In this document: piece after piece, positions 54,604-61,817 of the stretch
How positions within the stretch are numbered: the stretch's first letter is position 1
How the letters are laid out: each line of letters starts with the position of its first letter
Source of the DNA: Pseudolabrys sp. Root1462
GTDB taxonomy: Bacteria > Pseudomonadota > Alphaproteobacteria > Rhizobiales > Xanthobacteraceae
Reading direction: 5' to 3'
NCBI RefSeq assembly: GCF_001426945.1
Contig: NZ_LMFS01000001.1
Coordinates: forward strand, 895,757 to 959,756
DNA: 64,000 bases
Notes under the pieces: generated by a model
Told to the model about the DNA's origin: nothing
Seen by the model: the letters and a program-made list of their open reading frames with translations, nothing else
Database searches by the model: none
Program-made: the position numbers and the translations under genes

Positions 54604-54623
54604 ATCCCCGCGAAAGCGGGGAT
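54604..54623. repeat. GAAA-loop palindrome at the left edge of the AT-richer insert
   Basis: ATCCCCGC (54604-54611), GAAA, GCGGGGAT (54616-54623) form a perfect 8-bp stem with a GNRA tetraloop. The same core recurs at 59686-59705, so it is a dispersed repeat. It may also act as the terminator-like end of the terminase transcript, although it lacks a T-tract. Confidence 0.7.
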
Positions 54624-54646
54624 CCAGTCTTAAGGGAGGATGGCCA

Positions 54647-54925
54647 ATGAAGGTTATAGTATTGTCAAATCAAGGTGACCTGCTGTGGTCTTATGAAGAC
54701 ACAGAAGGTCGACCATCTGGTTGCACAAGCAATGGCTACCTACAAGATGGTAGTCAGCATAAAATAATTGCAGTACTCGCTGCCTCTGTCGTTGAAGCGA
54801 GCGCACAGTTACGCGGCACGGTTCTTGAGATAACCGATGTTGTAGCGGATGTTGGCGCGGCCCCCGCCGAGGTCAATCGTCGTATTCCAATATCCATCGT
54901 GTGGGATCGCGATGCGAGCCGGTAG
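54647..54925 (+). CDS. Small hypothetical ORF, doubtful
   Basis: A 92-codon frame with a strong AGGGAGGA Shine-Dalgarno about 7-8 bases before ATG 54647. The first half ('MKVIVLSNQGDLLWSYED') is protein-like and in AT-richer DNA. The second half runs antisense to the better supported DUF1883 gene. It may be a gene remnant cut by rearrangement or a chance frame. No family is recognised. Confidence 0.3.
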   Translation: MKVIVLSNQGDLLWSYEDTEGRPSGCTSNGYLQDGSQHKIIAVLAASVVEASAQLRGTVLEITDVVADVGAAPAEVNRRIPISIVWDRDASR

Positions 54926-55084
54926 TCTTTGATAAAATCCGCCGTAGTAACGGTGCTGGCCGCCACGACGATAGTCCTGGAAGTTGGCGTCATCCATGAC
55001 GCGCACATTACACTGATGATCGCATTCGACGATGACTATGTCGCCCGCGCTTAGAAATTCTCGAGAGTGGATGAAGTTAGACAT
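54809..55084 (-). CDS. DUF1883 domain protein
   Basis: A 91-residue single-domain protein. 'FIHSREFLSAGDIVIVECDH' then 'QCNVRVMDDANFQDY', 'RRGGQHRYYGGFYQRLPARI' and 'IDLGGGRANIRY' match the DUF1883 pattern as I know it. It is predicted all-beta, with no signal peptide. Its biochemical role is unknown. It is the downstream gene of a minus-strand pair with the YjzC-like gene; a perfect 10-bp hairpin sits in the gap. AAGGA lies about 10 bases before ATG 55084. Base composition is lower in GC than the flanking regions. Confidence 0.85.
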   Translation of the reverse strand: MSNFIHSREFLSAGDIVIVECDHQCNVRVMDDANFQDYRRGGQHRYYGGFYQRLPARIAIPHDGYWNTTIDLGGGRANIRYNIGYLKNRAA

Positions 55085-55111
55085 CGAGTGTGTTTCCTTT
55101 TTTAAACTGAA

Positions 55112-55135
55112 CCACGCCGCAGAAATGCGGCGTGG
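55112..55135. other. Perfect 10-bp hairpin with GAAA loop between yjzC-like and DUF1883 genes
   Basis: CCACGCCGCA (55112-55121), GAAA, TGCGGCGTGG (55126-55135). On the minus strand a moderately T-rich stretch follows, so it could be an attenuator between the two genes. The word GCGGCGTGGCT is repeated at 55455-55465. Confidence 0.6.
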
Positions 55136-55164
55136 CTCGGAGGACCTTGCGGCCGCTTCACGGT

Positions 55165-55350
55165 TTAGCGGCCGGGCTTGTGCTTCGTCGGATCGACGAG
55201 CTTGTATTCCATGCCCGGCTTCGGGGTCGGCGGAAGCGGCTCGCCACGGGTCACGGTGCGTTCGTTACCGGTCCCGCCGCCGCGGGGGCCAAGCTGCTCA
55301 TACTGACCAGAACGAGGGGCTTCTTGGCCCGGCTTGTAAGTCCTTGACAT
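55165..55350 (-). CDS. YjzC-like small protein
   Basis: A 61-residue protein. 'SRTYKPGQEAPRSGQYEQLG' followed by 'PRGGGTGNERTVTRGE', then 'PLPPTPKPGMEY' and 'VDPTKHKPG' match the YjzC family, known from Bacillus and many other bacteria and without an assigned function. ATG 55350 follows GGAGAA by about 8 bases; the open frame to 55401 has no Shine-Dalgarno. It has no membrane helix and is rich in Pro, Gly and charged residues, suggesting a mostly extended structure. First gene of the minus-strand pair, divergent from the XRE regulator. Confidence 0.85.
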   Translation of the reverse strand: MSRTYKPGQEAPRSGQYEQLGPRGGGTGNERTVTRGEPLPPTPKPGMEYKLVDPTKHKPGR

Positions 55351-55395
55351 TTCTATAGTTCTCCAAAATTTGGCGGCAGGATTGCCAACGAATTC

Positions 55396-55443
55396 GTACA
55401 ACTATAATTGGACGGTTGTCCTTCGTCAAGTCGTGTGGTACAA
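55396..55443. promoter_or_regulatory. Repeats in the divergent yjzC-like / XRE promoter region
   Basis: GTACAA occurs at 55396-55401 and 55438-55443 (42 bp, four helical turns). ACAAC (55398-55402) and GTTGT (55415-55419) are inverted. The patch is AT-rich and lies between the divergent genes. These are candidate sites for the XRE repressor. Confidence 0.45.
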
Positions 55444-55455
55444 AATCGTCAGATG

Positions 55456-55479
55456 CGGCGTGGCTGAAAAGCCGCGCCG
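55456..55479 (+). other. Leader hairpin of the XRE gene
   Basis: CGGCGTGGCT (55456-55465), GAAA, AGCCGCGCCG (55470-55479) form a 10-bp stem with one G-U pair, 10 bp before the AAGGGG Shine-Dalgarno of the XRE gene. It shares the GCGGCGTGGCT word with the hairpin at 55112-55135. Confidence 0.5.
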
Positions 55480-55502
55480 TCTCGATTCAAGGGGAATTCG
55501 AA

Positions 55503-55835
55503 ATGACGCTTGCCGCCAAACTTAAAGAACTCAGACTGAGAAAAAATAAGTCATTGCAACAGGTTGCTGATGAGGTCGGCGCTTCCAAGAACCACATATG
55601 GGACTTGGAGACTGGCAAGAGCAAAAACCCGTCAATCGAATTGCTGACTAAAATCGCGAAGTGTTTTGGAGTTAGCGTTTCTGAATTGATCGGCGAGAAT
55701 CCAACGGGGCCGAGTGAAGACCCTGGTGTCGTGGCAATGTATCGCGAACTGAAAGAGCTCAGCCCAAAGGATCGCGAGGCAATCCAATTAATGATGGATC
55801 ATCTTAAATCTCGTATTTCTGGCAGCGAAAAATGA
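55503..55835 (+). CDS. XRE-family transcriptional regulator
   Basis: A 110-residue protein with an N-terminal Cro/C1-type helix-turn-helix ('LAAKLKELRLRKNKSLQQVA' then 'DEVGASKNHIWDLETGK' and 'PSIELLTKIAKCFGVSVSEL'). The helical tail ends 'KDREAIQLMMDHLKSRI'. AAGGGG precedes ATG 55503. Its stop overlaps the next start (ATGA). XRE repressors paired with an ImmA/IrrE protease are relieved when the protease cleaves or removes them, as in ICEBs1 of Bacillus and in several prophages. Confidence 0.93.
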   Translation: MTLAAKLKELRLRKNKSLQQVADEVGASKNHIWDLETGKSKNPSIELLTKIAKCFGVSVSELIGENPTGPSEDPGVVAMYRELKELSPKDREAIQLMMDHLKSRISGSEK

Positions 55836-56737
55836 AGGTCACTCGGCTCGACTTAGACGGTGCTGGCTCTCCGATGGCTCTAGTCACCAAGATTTTGAAA
55901 GTTGAGACCGAGCTAAGAGCGCCAATTCCGATCGAGGATCTAGCTCGTCAACTGGATATAGAAAAAATAAGAGCGCTTGAGACAGAAGGCTTCGAAGGCG
56001 GCCTTCTCACCGATGAAAATCGTCAGTTCGGCATCATTTTAGTCAATGAAGGCGTGACGGAGGGGCGGCGGCGCTTCACGATTGGCCACGAGCTAGCTCA
56101 CTTTCTAATTATTTCTCACGTGCCGGTGACACCCGGGAAGTTCTTATGTTCGCGACGCGACATGCTCCAGTGGTCTGAGAAAGAAACGACCCGATACGCG
56201 CGGATGGAATTCGAAGCAAACGAGTTTGCGGCATTAATTTTGATGCCTCCTCCGTTACTTCGCAAACATATTGGGGGAAGGGCGCCAAATTTGGCGGATG
56301 TCGAGAAAATTTCGAAAGATTTTATTGTCAGCAAAGATGCCGCTGCGCGCGCCTATAGTCGTTGCCATCACGAGAATATAGCGTTGGCAGTTGCCAAAGA
56401 TGGAAAGATTCTGCGCTATTATCCCGGTGTCAACTTTCCATTTATAACCGCGCCGATTGGAAAGCCTGTCCCCCGAGGTTCCGTTTTTCATCGGTCTTCG
56501 CTTAAGCAGCGTGTGTCCAGCGATATCGTGCAGACAACCGCTGATAACTGGATTGATGTAGAGTATGGCCAACGGGCGCCTGATCTCTACGAACAGGTCT
56601 ATCTCCAAAAGAATGGCTTTGCTTTAATCCTGCTATGGTTGGAGAGAACTGAAGGCGAAGACGAAGATTTCGATCCCGACGAGAATCGGACGTCGAAACA
56701 GCGCCTTCAGGATCGTCAGGCGCGCTGGTCGCGATAA
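55832..56737 (+). CDS. ImmA/IrrE-family metallo-endopeptidase
   Basis: A 301-residue zinc protease-like protein. The HExxH motif is in 'FTIGHELAHFLI' and the third ligand region is 'EFEANEFAALILMP'. The C-terminal 130 residues ('RYYPGVNFPFITAPIGKPVP' onward) form an extra domain beyond the minimal ImmA core, possibly a sensor. It is coupled to the XRE regulator by ATGA. It probably inactivates that regulator in response to a signal, de-repressing nearby genes. The tail is acidic ('EGEDEDFDPDE'). The codon use is more AT-rich than neighbours outside the insert. Confidence 0.92.
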   Translation: MKVTRLDLDGAGSPMALVTKILKVETELRAPIPIEDLARQLDIEKIRALETEGFEGGLLTDENRQFGIILVNEGVTEGRRRFTIGHELAHFLIISHVPVTPGKFLCSRRDMLQWSEKETTRYARMEFEANEFAALILMPPPLLRKHIGGRAPNLADVEKISKDFIVSKDAAARAYSRCHHENIALAVAKDGKILRYYPGVNFPFITAPIGKPVPRGSVFHRSSLKQRVSSDIVQTTADNWIDVEYGQRAPDLYEQVYLQKNGFALILLWLERTEGEDEDFDPDENRTSKQRLQDRQARWSR

Positions 56738-56741
56738 AAAG

Positions 56742-56765
56742 CCCCGGGCTCGTCGGCCCGGGGTT
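56742..56765 (+). terminator. Terminator-like hairpin after the ImmA-like gene
   Basis: CCCCGGGC (56742-56749), loop TCGTCG, GCCCGGGG (56756-56763), then TT. An A5 run precedes the stem. It lies 4 bp after the protease stop and about 95 bp from the end of the convergent FAH-family gene. The T-tract is weak. Confidence 0.6.
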
Positions 56766-56858
56766 CTGCATTTCAGCACTGGGTCCCGGCTTTTAGCGCA
56801 AGACGCGCTTCGCGCTTTTGCGCGGGGACGAACGGTGTGAGCCTCGCCCGTCCCGTCC

Positions 56859-57710
56859 TTACTTCTTGAACGCGACGATCTTCTGCTTCTGCTCGCCGAG
56901 GCCGTCGATGCCGAGCGTGACGACGTCGCCGGCCTTCAGGAATTGCGGCGGCTTCATGCCGAGGCCGACGCCCGGCGGCGTGCCGGTGATGATAATGTCG
57001 CCCGGCTCGAGCACGAACATCTGCGAGCAGTACCAGACGATGAACTCGCAATCGAACACCATGGTCTTGGTGTTGCCGCGCTGGCGCGGCTCGCCGTTGA
57101 CGTCGAGCCACATGTTCAGCGTCTGCGGGTTCTTCATCTCGTCCTTGGTGACGAACCACGGGCCGATCGGCCCGAAGGTCTCGCAGCTCTTGCCCTTGCC
57201 CCACTGGCCGCCGGAGCGCTCGATCTGGAAGTTGCGCTCGGAGACGTCGTTGGCGAGGAAGTAGCCGGCGATGGCGTCCTTGGCTTTCGCCTTGTCGAGA
57301 TAGCGCGCGCGCTTGCCGATGACGATGCCGAGTTCGATTTCCCAATCGAGCTTCAGCGATTCCTTCGGCACGATGGTGTCGTCGTTCGGGCCGCAGATCG
57401 ACGAGGTGTGCTTCCAGAAGATCACCGGCTCCTTCGGCACGGCGAGGCCGGCTTCGGCGGCGTGGTCGGAGTAGTTCAGGCCGATGGCGACGAAGTTGCG
57501 CACGTTGCCCATGCAGGGGCCGAGCCGCGGCTTGCCGGACACCGGCTTCATGCGGGCGAGGTTGAGCTTCTTGATCTTGGCGAGACCGCCGGAGGCGAGC
57601 ATGGCGCCGTCGATATCCTTCACGACGCGCGACAGGTCGCGGATTTTGCCGTCCTCGCCGATGATGCCGGGTTTTTCGCGGCCGGCGGCGCCGTAGCGGA
57701 CGAGCTTCAT
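56859..57710 (-). CDS. Fumarylacetoacetate hydrolase-family protein
   Basis: A 283-residue FAH-superfamily enzyme with the two-part layout of 2-hydroxyhepta-2,4-diene-1,7-dioate isomerases and ureidoglycolate lyase-like proteins. An N-terminal domain (about residues 1-70) precedes the catalytic domain. The metal-binding acids are in 'LDWEIELGIVIG' (E-x-E) and 'NDVSERNFQ' (D). 'NFVAIGLNYSDHAAE' and 'GDIIITGTPPGVG' are signatures. It is a different subgroup from the FAH-family gene at 7109-7810. The substrate is unknown. Confidence 0.87.
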   Translation of the reverse strand: MKLVRYGAAGREKPGIIGEDGKIRDLSRVVKDIDGAMLASGGLAKIKKLNLARMKPVSGKPRLGPCMGNVRNFVAIGLNYSDHAAEAGLAVPKEPVIFWKHTSSICGPNDDTIVPKESLKLDWEIELGIVIGKRARYLDKAKAKDAIAGYFLANDVSERNFQIERSGGQWGKGKSCETFGPIGPWFVTKDEMKNPQTLNMWLDVNGEPRQRGNTKTMVFDCEFIVWYCSQMFVLEPGDIIITGTPPGVGLGMKPPQFLKAGDVVTLGIDGLGEQKQKIVAFKK

Positions 57711-57815
57711 GAGACGATCTCCCTTGGGGGTAGGTTTGTTGTTCGAGCCGGATGGCGGGAGGCGGGACTATGCGATGGCCCGCCGCGCCGGGCAAGGGTG
57801 CGGGCGGCGCAGTCG

Positions 57816-58739
57816 TCAGGCGGCGAGCCGCTTGATGCCGGCGCGCGCGGCGCGGATCACGTCGGGCACCGCCGCGTCGTTGTTCGGCGCCATGATGTGC
57901 ACGCCGGCGACCTGCGGGATGGCGGCGAGTTCGCCGATCAGGTCGACGGCGATGGCCTTGCCCTCGGCGACCGGGTCGGCGGCTTTCTCCAGCCGCTCGA
58001 CATAGGCGTCGGGGATGATGGTGCCGAACAGCTTGTCCTTCATCCAGCGCGCCGATTTCGCCGAGCGCAGCGGCGCGATGCCGATGATGACCTTGAGCTT
58101 GTCGGCGATCCCGTGTTCGGCCAGCCGCGCCATGTAGCGGGCGGCGATGCCGGCATCCATGCAGAACTGGGTCTGGGCGAATTGCGCGCCGGCGGCGACC
58201 TTGGCGGCGAGGCCCTTCGGCTCCCAGCCGGCCGGCGGATCGATCGGGGAGTCGGCGGCGCCGAGCAGGAAGCGGGCGGTGCCGGCGACCTTGCGGCCGC
58301 TCGGCAGTTCGTTGCCGTCGCGCAGCTTGCGCGCGGTTTCCAGCAGTTGCCGGGCGTCGAGATCGAACACCGGCTTGGCGTCGGGCTGGTCGCCGGCCGA
58401 CGGATCGTCGCCGCGCAGGATCAGCAGGTTGTGCACGCCGCTGGCCGCCGCGCCCATCAGTTCGCTCTGCAGCGCGATGCGGTTGCGGTCGCGGCAGGTG
58501 AGCTGGAGGATCGGCTCGATGCCGGCCTCGACCAGGATCGCCGCCGCCGACAGCGCGCCCATGTGCGGCCGGGCGCCGGCGCCGTCGGTGACGTTGACCG
58601 CGTCGGCGAGACCCTTGAGCGGCGCCGCCTTGGCCATCAGATCGGCGCGGTCGAACGACACCGGCGGCGTGATCTCGGCGGTGATGACGAAACGGCCGGC
58701 GTTGAGCTTCTGCTGCAAGGTGGTCATGGGCTCGGTCAT
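57816..58739 (-). CDS. Methylenetetrahydrofolate reductase-family protein
   Basis: A 307-residue MetF-like TIM-barrel flavoprotein that would reduce 5,10-methylene-THF to 5-methyl-THF. 'RFVITAEITPPVSFD' carries the conserved Glu of the opening strand. 'DAVNVTDGAG' and 'LILRGDDP' (the G-D-P loop) are typical, and 'FAQTQFCMDA' the later signature. The C-terminal part is shorter and more divergent than in MetF of enterobacteria. ATG 58739 is chosen; ATG 58727 is also possible. The open frame extends far upstream but runs antisense to the CoA-transferase gene. Confidence 0.82.
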   Translation of the reverse strand: MTEPMTTLQQKLNAGRFVITAEITPPVSFDRADLMAKAAPLKGLADAVNVTDGAGARPHMGALSAAAILVEAGIEPILQLTCRDRNRIALQSELMGAAASGVHNLLILRGDDPSAGDQPDAKPVFDLDARQLLETARKLRDGNELPSGRKVAGTARFLLGAADSPIDPPAGWEPKGLAAKVAAGAQFAQTQFCMDAGIAARYMARLAEHGIADKLKVIIGIAPLRSAKSARWMKDKLFGTIIPDAYVERLEKAADPVAEGKAIAVDLIGELAAIPQVAGVHIMAPNNDAAVPDVIRAARAGIKRLAA

Positions 58740-58860
58740 GGCAGGGGAGTCGCAGAAATCATTGGACATGGCAATATGGAGTTGGCAAGCGCAGGGATGC
58801 CATGACTTTTCCGCTGCGGCCCACCCGACGGGGCCGCGGTGAATAGGGCAGGAGCGCCGG

Positions 58861-59676
58861 ATGTCTTTAGTGCAATCCCTCGACGAGGCGCTAAGCGCCA
58901 TCACCGACGGCATCATGCTGGTGGTGCCGCGCGAAGTCTGCGGCGTGCCGATGGCGGCGACGCGCGCGCTGATCCGCCGCGGCGTCAAGGATCTGCATCT
59001 GGTGGCGCTGCCCACCTCGTCGATGCAGGCCGACATGCTGATCGGCGCCGGCTGCGTCAAGACGCTGGAGACCAGCGCCGTCAGTCTCGGCGAACTCGGC
59101 GCCGCGCCGCGCTTCACCAGCGCCGTGCTCAAGGGGCAGGTCGCGATGAAGGACGCCACCTGTCCGGCGCTGCACGCCGCATTGCAGGCGGCGGAGAAGG
59201 GCGTGCCGTTCATGCCGCTGCGCGGGCTCATCGGCTCCGACGTGCTGAAATATCGCGATGACTGGAAGGTGATCGATTCACCGTTCGGCAATTCCGATCC
59301 GATCGTGCTGCTGCCGGCGATCAACCCGGACGTCGCGCTGTTCCACGCGCCGCTCGCTGACGAGTACGGCAATGTCTGGATCGGCCGGCAGCGCGAACTC
59401 GTCACCATGGCGCATGCGTCGAAACGCACCATCGTTACCGTGGAGAAGATCGAGAAGCGCAATCTGCTCGACGATCCGCTCTACGCCGCCGGCACGCTGC
59501 CGGGCTTCTATGTCGATGCCATTGCGGTCGCCGAGAACGGCGCCTGGCCGCTGCCGCTGCCGGATACGTACAAGGCCGATGGCGAGCACCTGGCGCTGTA
59601 CGCCAAGATGGCGGCGAGCGAAGAGGGGTTTAGAGAGTATGTCGGAAAGTATGTCCTCGCGATGCAGGTAGCCTGA
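58861..59676 (+). CDS. CoA-transferase family protein, subunit A
   Basis: A 271-residue alpha subunit of the class I CoA-transferase fold (glutaconate CoA-transferase/IpdA-like). 'LDEALSAITDGIMLVVPREV' starts the domain, 'AATRALIRRGVKDLHLVALP' is the first Rossmann-like unit, and 'DVALFHAPLADEYGNVWIG' the later signature. AGGAG lies about 7 bases before ATG 58861. The B subunit follows 149 bp downstream, after a palindromic repeat. The acceptor acid is unknown; IpdAB-type ring hydrolases share this fold. Confidence 0.87.
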   Translation: MSLVQSLDEALSAITDGIMLVVPREVCGVPMAATRALIRRGVKDLHLVALPTSSMQADMLIGAGCVKTLETSAVSLGELGAAPRFTSAVLKGQVAMKDATCPALHAALQAAEKGVPFMPLRGLIGSDVLKYRDDWKVIDSPFGNSDPIVLLPAINPDVALFHAPLADEYGNVWIGRQRELVTMAHASKRTIVTVEKIEKRNLLDDPLYAAGTLPGFYVDAIAVAENGAWPLPLPDTYKADGEHLALYAKMAASEEGFREYVGKYVLAMQVA

Positions 59677-59680
59677 CGAA

Positions 59681-59806
59681 TTGTCGTCCCCGCGAAAGCG
59701 GGGACCCATACGCCGTTTACTCTCGATGGCGCGGTGGCTATGGGTCCCCGCCATAGGCGTTCTGGAAGAACGCCGTCCCTTGGACGGCTATGCGCGGGGA
59801 CGACAG
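59681..59806. repeat. Composite palindromic repeat inside the CoA-transferase operon
   Basis: GTCCCCGC, GAAA, GCGGGGAC (59686-59705) is a perfect hairpin. The outer word GTCGTCCCCGCG (from 59683) recurs inverted as CGCGGGGACGAC at the right end (about 59793-59804). Other short inverted words lie between. The same core is at 54604-54623. The element occupies almost the whole gap between the two subunit genes. Confidence 0.7.
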
Positions 59807-59825
59807 AAGAGAAATAGTGTTACCC

Positions 59826-60578
59826 ATGACCTTCCTCCCCGAAGAGCTGCTCGCCGACCAGATCGCCAACTTCATCGGCGACGTGCGTCACGTCGCGGTC
59901 GGCAATGCCTCGCCGATTCCGGCGACTGCGGCGCTGCTGGCGCGCGAGCGCGGCAAGTTGCAGGGTTTGGGCCGGCCCTATGTGTCGCTGCTCGGCAGCG
60001 CCAAGAACACGTTCTGGACCGACGGCGGCCGCGAACTGTTCGACTGCGCCGGGCAGGGCCGCATCGATGTGTTCTTTCTGTCCGGCGGGCAGATCGACGG
60101 CGAAGGCAACATCAACCTGGTCGAGATCGGCGACCACGCTCATCCCAAGGTGCGCTTTCCCGGCTCCTACGGATCGGCCTATCTCTATTACGTGGTGCCG
60201 AAGGTCATTCTGTTCCGCACCGAGCATTCGCGGCGCACACTGGTGCCACGCGTCGATTTCATCAGCGCGGCGGGCAGGAGCGAGCCGAACGTCCACCGCA
60301 CCGGCGGGCCGGTGGCGCTGATCACCAATCGCTGCCTGTTCACCTTCGCCGATGGCCGCTTCACGCTTGTGAGCGTGCATCCCGGCCACACGGTGGAAGA
60401 AGTGATCGAGCATACCGGCTTCGACTTCGAGCGACCGTCCGTGGTGCCGGAGACGCCGGCGCCGACCGACGAGACCCTGAAGCTGATGCGGGACAAGGTG
60501 GCGCCGCAGCTCGCGACGCTCTATCCGCAATTCACGGCCAAGGTGTTCGAGCACCGGGAAAGCGCGCTGCTCGGCTGA
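59826..60578 (+). CDS. CoA-transferase family protein, subunit B
   Basis: A 250-residue beta subunit partner of the preceding gene. 'LLADQIANFIGDVRHVAVGN' opens the domain; 'FFLSGGQIDGEGNINLVEIG' and 'FPGSYGSAYLYYVVPKVILF' are family-like. The glutamate that forms the enzyme-CoA thioester in true transferases (E in the E-x-G loop) is not seen at the expected place, where the sequence is 'VSLLGSAKNTFW'. IpdB-type hydrolases also lack it. ATG 59826 is chosen from homology; an in-frame start at 59790 lies in repeat DNA. Confidence 0.83.
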   Translation: MTFLPEELLADQIANFIGDVRHVAVGNASPIPATAALLARERGKLQGLGRPYVSLLGSAKNTFWTDGGRELFDCAGQGRIDVFFLSGGQIDGEGNINLVEIGDHAHPKVRFPGSYGSAYLYYVVPKVILFRTEHSRRTLVPRVDFISAAGRSEPNVHRTGGPVALITNRCLFTFADGRFTLVSVHPGHTVEEVIEHTGFDFERPSVVPETPAPTDETLKLMRDKVAPQLATLYPQFTAKVFEHRESALLG

Positions 60579-60628
60579 TGGCGCCGCTGCCACTGGCGCC
60601 GGTCGTTGCACCGCACTAAATTCGGCCC

Positions 60629-61534
60629 ATGTCCGATTCAATGTCCGATTCAACGCTTCCTGCCGCTTCCTCAGGTCCACTCCGCACCGCGACCGCCTGG
60701 CTGGCCTGGCCCGGGCTGCTGGCGATCTGCATCGCCATCATGGCCTATGGCTTCGCGGTGGAGATGCCGGCGCTGTTCTTCAACGTTGCCTATCTGCTGC
60801 TGGCGCTCGCGCTCTACGCGCTGGAGCAGACCATGCCGCACGAGCGGGTGTGGAATGAGAACGACGGCCAGACCTTCGCCAACATCGCGCATACGCTGAC
60901 CAGCAAGGGCGTGGTGCAGGCGGCGGTGATCTTCTCCACCGTCATCGGCATCTCGACCTATGTGACGCCGGCATCCGAGCCGGGCTACGGCATCTGGCCG
61001 CGCACCTGGCCGATGGCGCTCCAGGTCATCCTCGCCATCGCCGCCGCCGAGTTCGGCCTCTACTGGGCGCACCGCATCGCGCATGAATGGCCGTGGCTGT
61101 GGCGTTTCCATGCCGTGCATCACAGCGTGACGCGGCTCTGGATCGTCAACACCGGGCGTTTCCATTTCGTCGACAGCTTCAAGAGCATCGCCATCGGCAT
61201 GGCGATCCTGCTGGCGCTCGGCGCGCCGATGGAAGTGCTGATCTGGCTATCGGCCATCACCGCCTTCGTCGGCATGCTCACGCATTGCAACGTCGACATG
61301 AAGTTCGGGCCGCTGTCGTGGTGGTTCAACACGCCGGAACTTCATCGCTGGCATCACAGCAAGGACCTGCGCGAGGGCAACAAGAACTACAGCGAGAACA
61401 TCATGCTGTGGGACCACGTCTTCGGCACGTTCTACAACGCCCGCGACTACCGCCCGCCGGTCGACATCGGCATTCAGGAGGAGATGCCGCCCGGCTTCCT
61501 CCAGCAGCTCGCCTGGCCATTCAAGCGGCGCTGA
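60629..61534 (+). CDS. Sterol desaturase/fatty acid hydroxylase-family membrane protein
   Basis: A 301-residue di-iron membrane oxygenase-like protein. The histidine boxes are 'HRIAHE' (HxxxH), 'HAVHHS' (HxxHH) and 'LHRWHHS', all between helices as in the family. About five hydrophobic segments are seen. Members hydroxylate or desaturate lipids, sterols or carotenoids; the substrate here is unknown. A start at ATG 60629 is used; MSDSMSDS at the N-terminus is a short tandem that gives a second in-frame ATG at 60641. Confidence 0.9.
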   Translation: MSDSMSDSTLPAASSGPLRTATAWLAWPGLLAICIAIMAYGFAVEMPALFFNVAYLLLALALYALEQTMPHERVWNENDGQTFANIAHTLTSKGVVQAAVIFSTVIGISTYVTPASEPGYGIWPRTWPMALQVILAIAAAEFGLYWAHRIAHEWPWLWRFHAVHHSVTRLWIVNTGRFHFVDSFKSIAIGMAILLALGAPMEVLIWLSAITAFVGMLTHCNVDMKFGPLSWWFNTPELHRWHHSKDLREGNKNYSENIMLWDHVFGTFYNARDYRPPVDIGIQEEMPPGFLQQLAWPFKRR

Positions 61535-61560
61535 GTTTTGGCGCCGGCGCCTCAGTTTTT
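61531..61560 (+). terminator. Probable intrinsic terminator after the hydroxylase gene
   Basis: The inner stem GGCGC/GCGCC (61540-61551) lies within outer arms CTGAG (61531-61535) and CTCAG (61551-61555), and five T residues follow (61556-61560). It overlaps the stop codon of the hydroxylase gene. No gene is seen in the rest of the 283-bp gap to the FadL-like gene. Confidence 0.5.
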
Positions 61561-61817
61561 GTTGCGGTGCGAAAAACGCCGACGCTCATAAGTCCTCGTC
61601 ATTCATCATTGCCCGTTGACGAGGCCGGGCGGTGTTCTGTTGCAGCGCCGGTTCCGTCCGCTGTGGCGGCCGGGACACAGGGCGAAACTATGTTGCTAAA
61701 GCGGGGGGTAGAAGGCGCCATTGCGGCAACAACGCGTTGCCAGCTAATGCGAGTCTCGTCACGATGTTCTCCATCAAGCGCCACGAAAACAGGGCGCGAA
61801 CGGACGGGGGACGGCGA

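Noticed and set aside
54604-54623. Possible CRISPR-like repeat (recurs at 59686)
   Set aside because: There are only two distant copies, there is no regular spacing and there are no cas genes. It is a dispersed palindrome.
56943-58805. A 620-codon plus-strand frame
   Set aside because: It is antisense to the FAH-family and MetF-like genes and is dominated by Ala, Gly, Arg, Asp and Val with no motif.
57816-59462. A 548-codon version of the MetF-like gene starting at 59462
   Set aside because: The upstream 240 codons run antisense to the CoA-transferase A subunit and show no folate-enzyme features. MetF homology begins near 58739.
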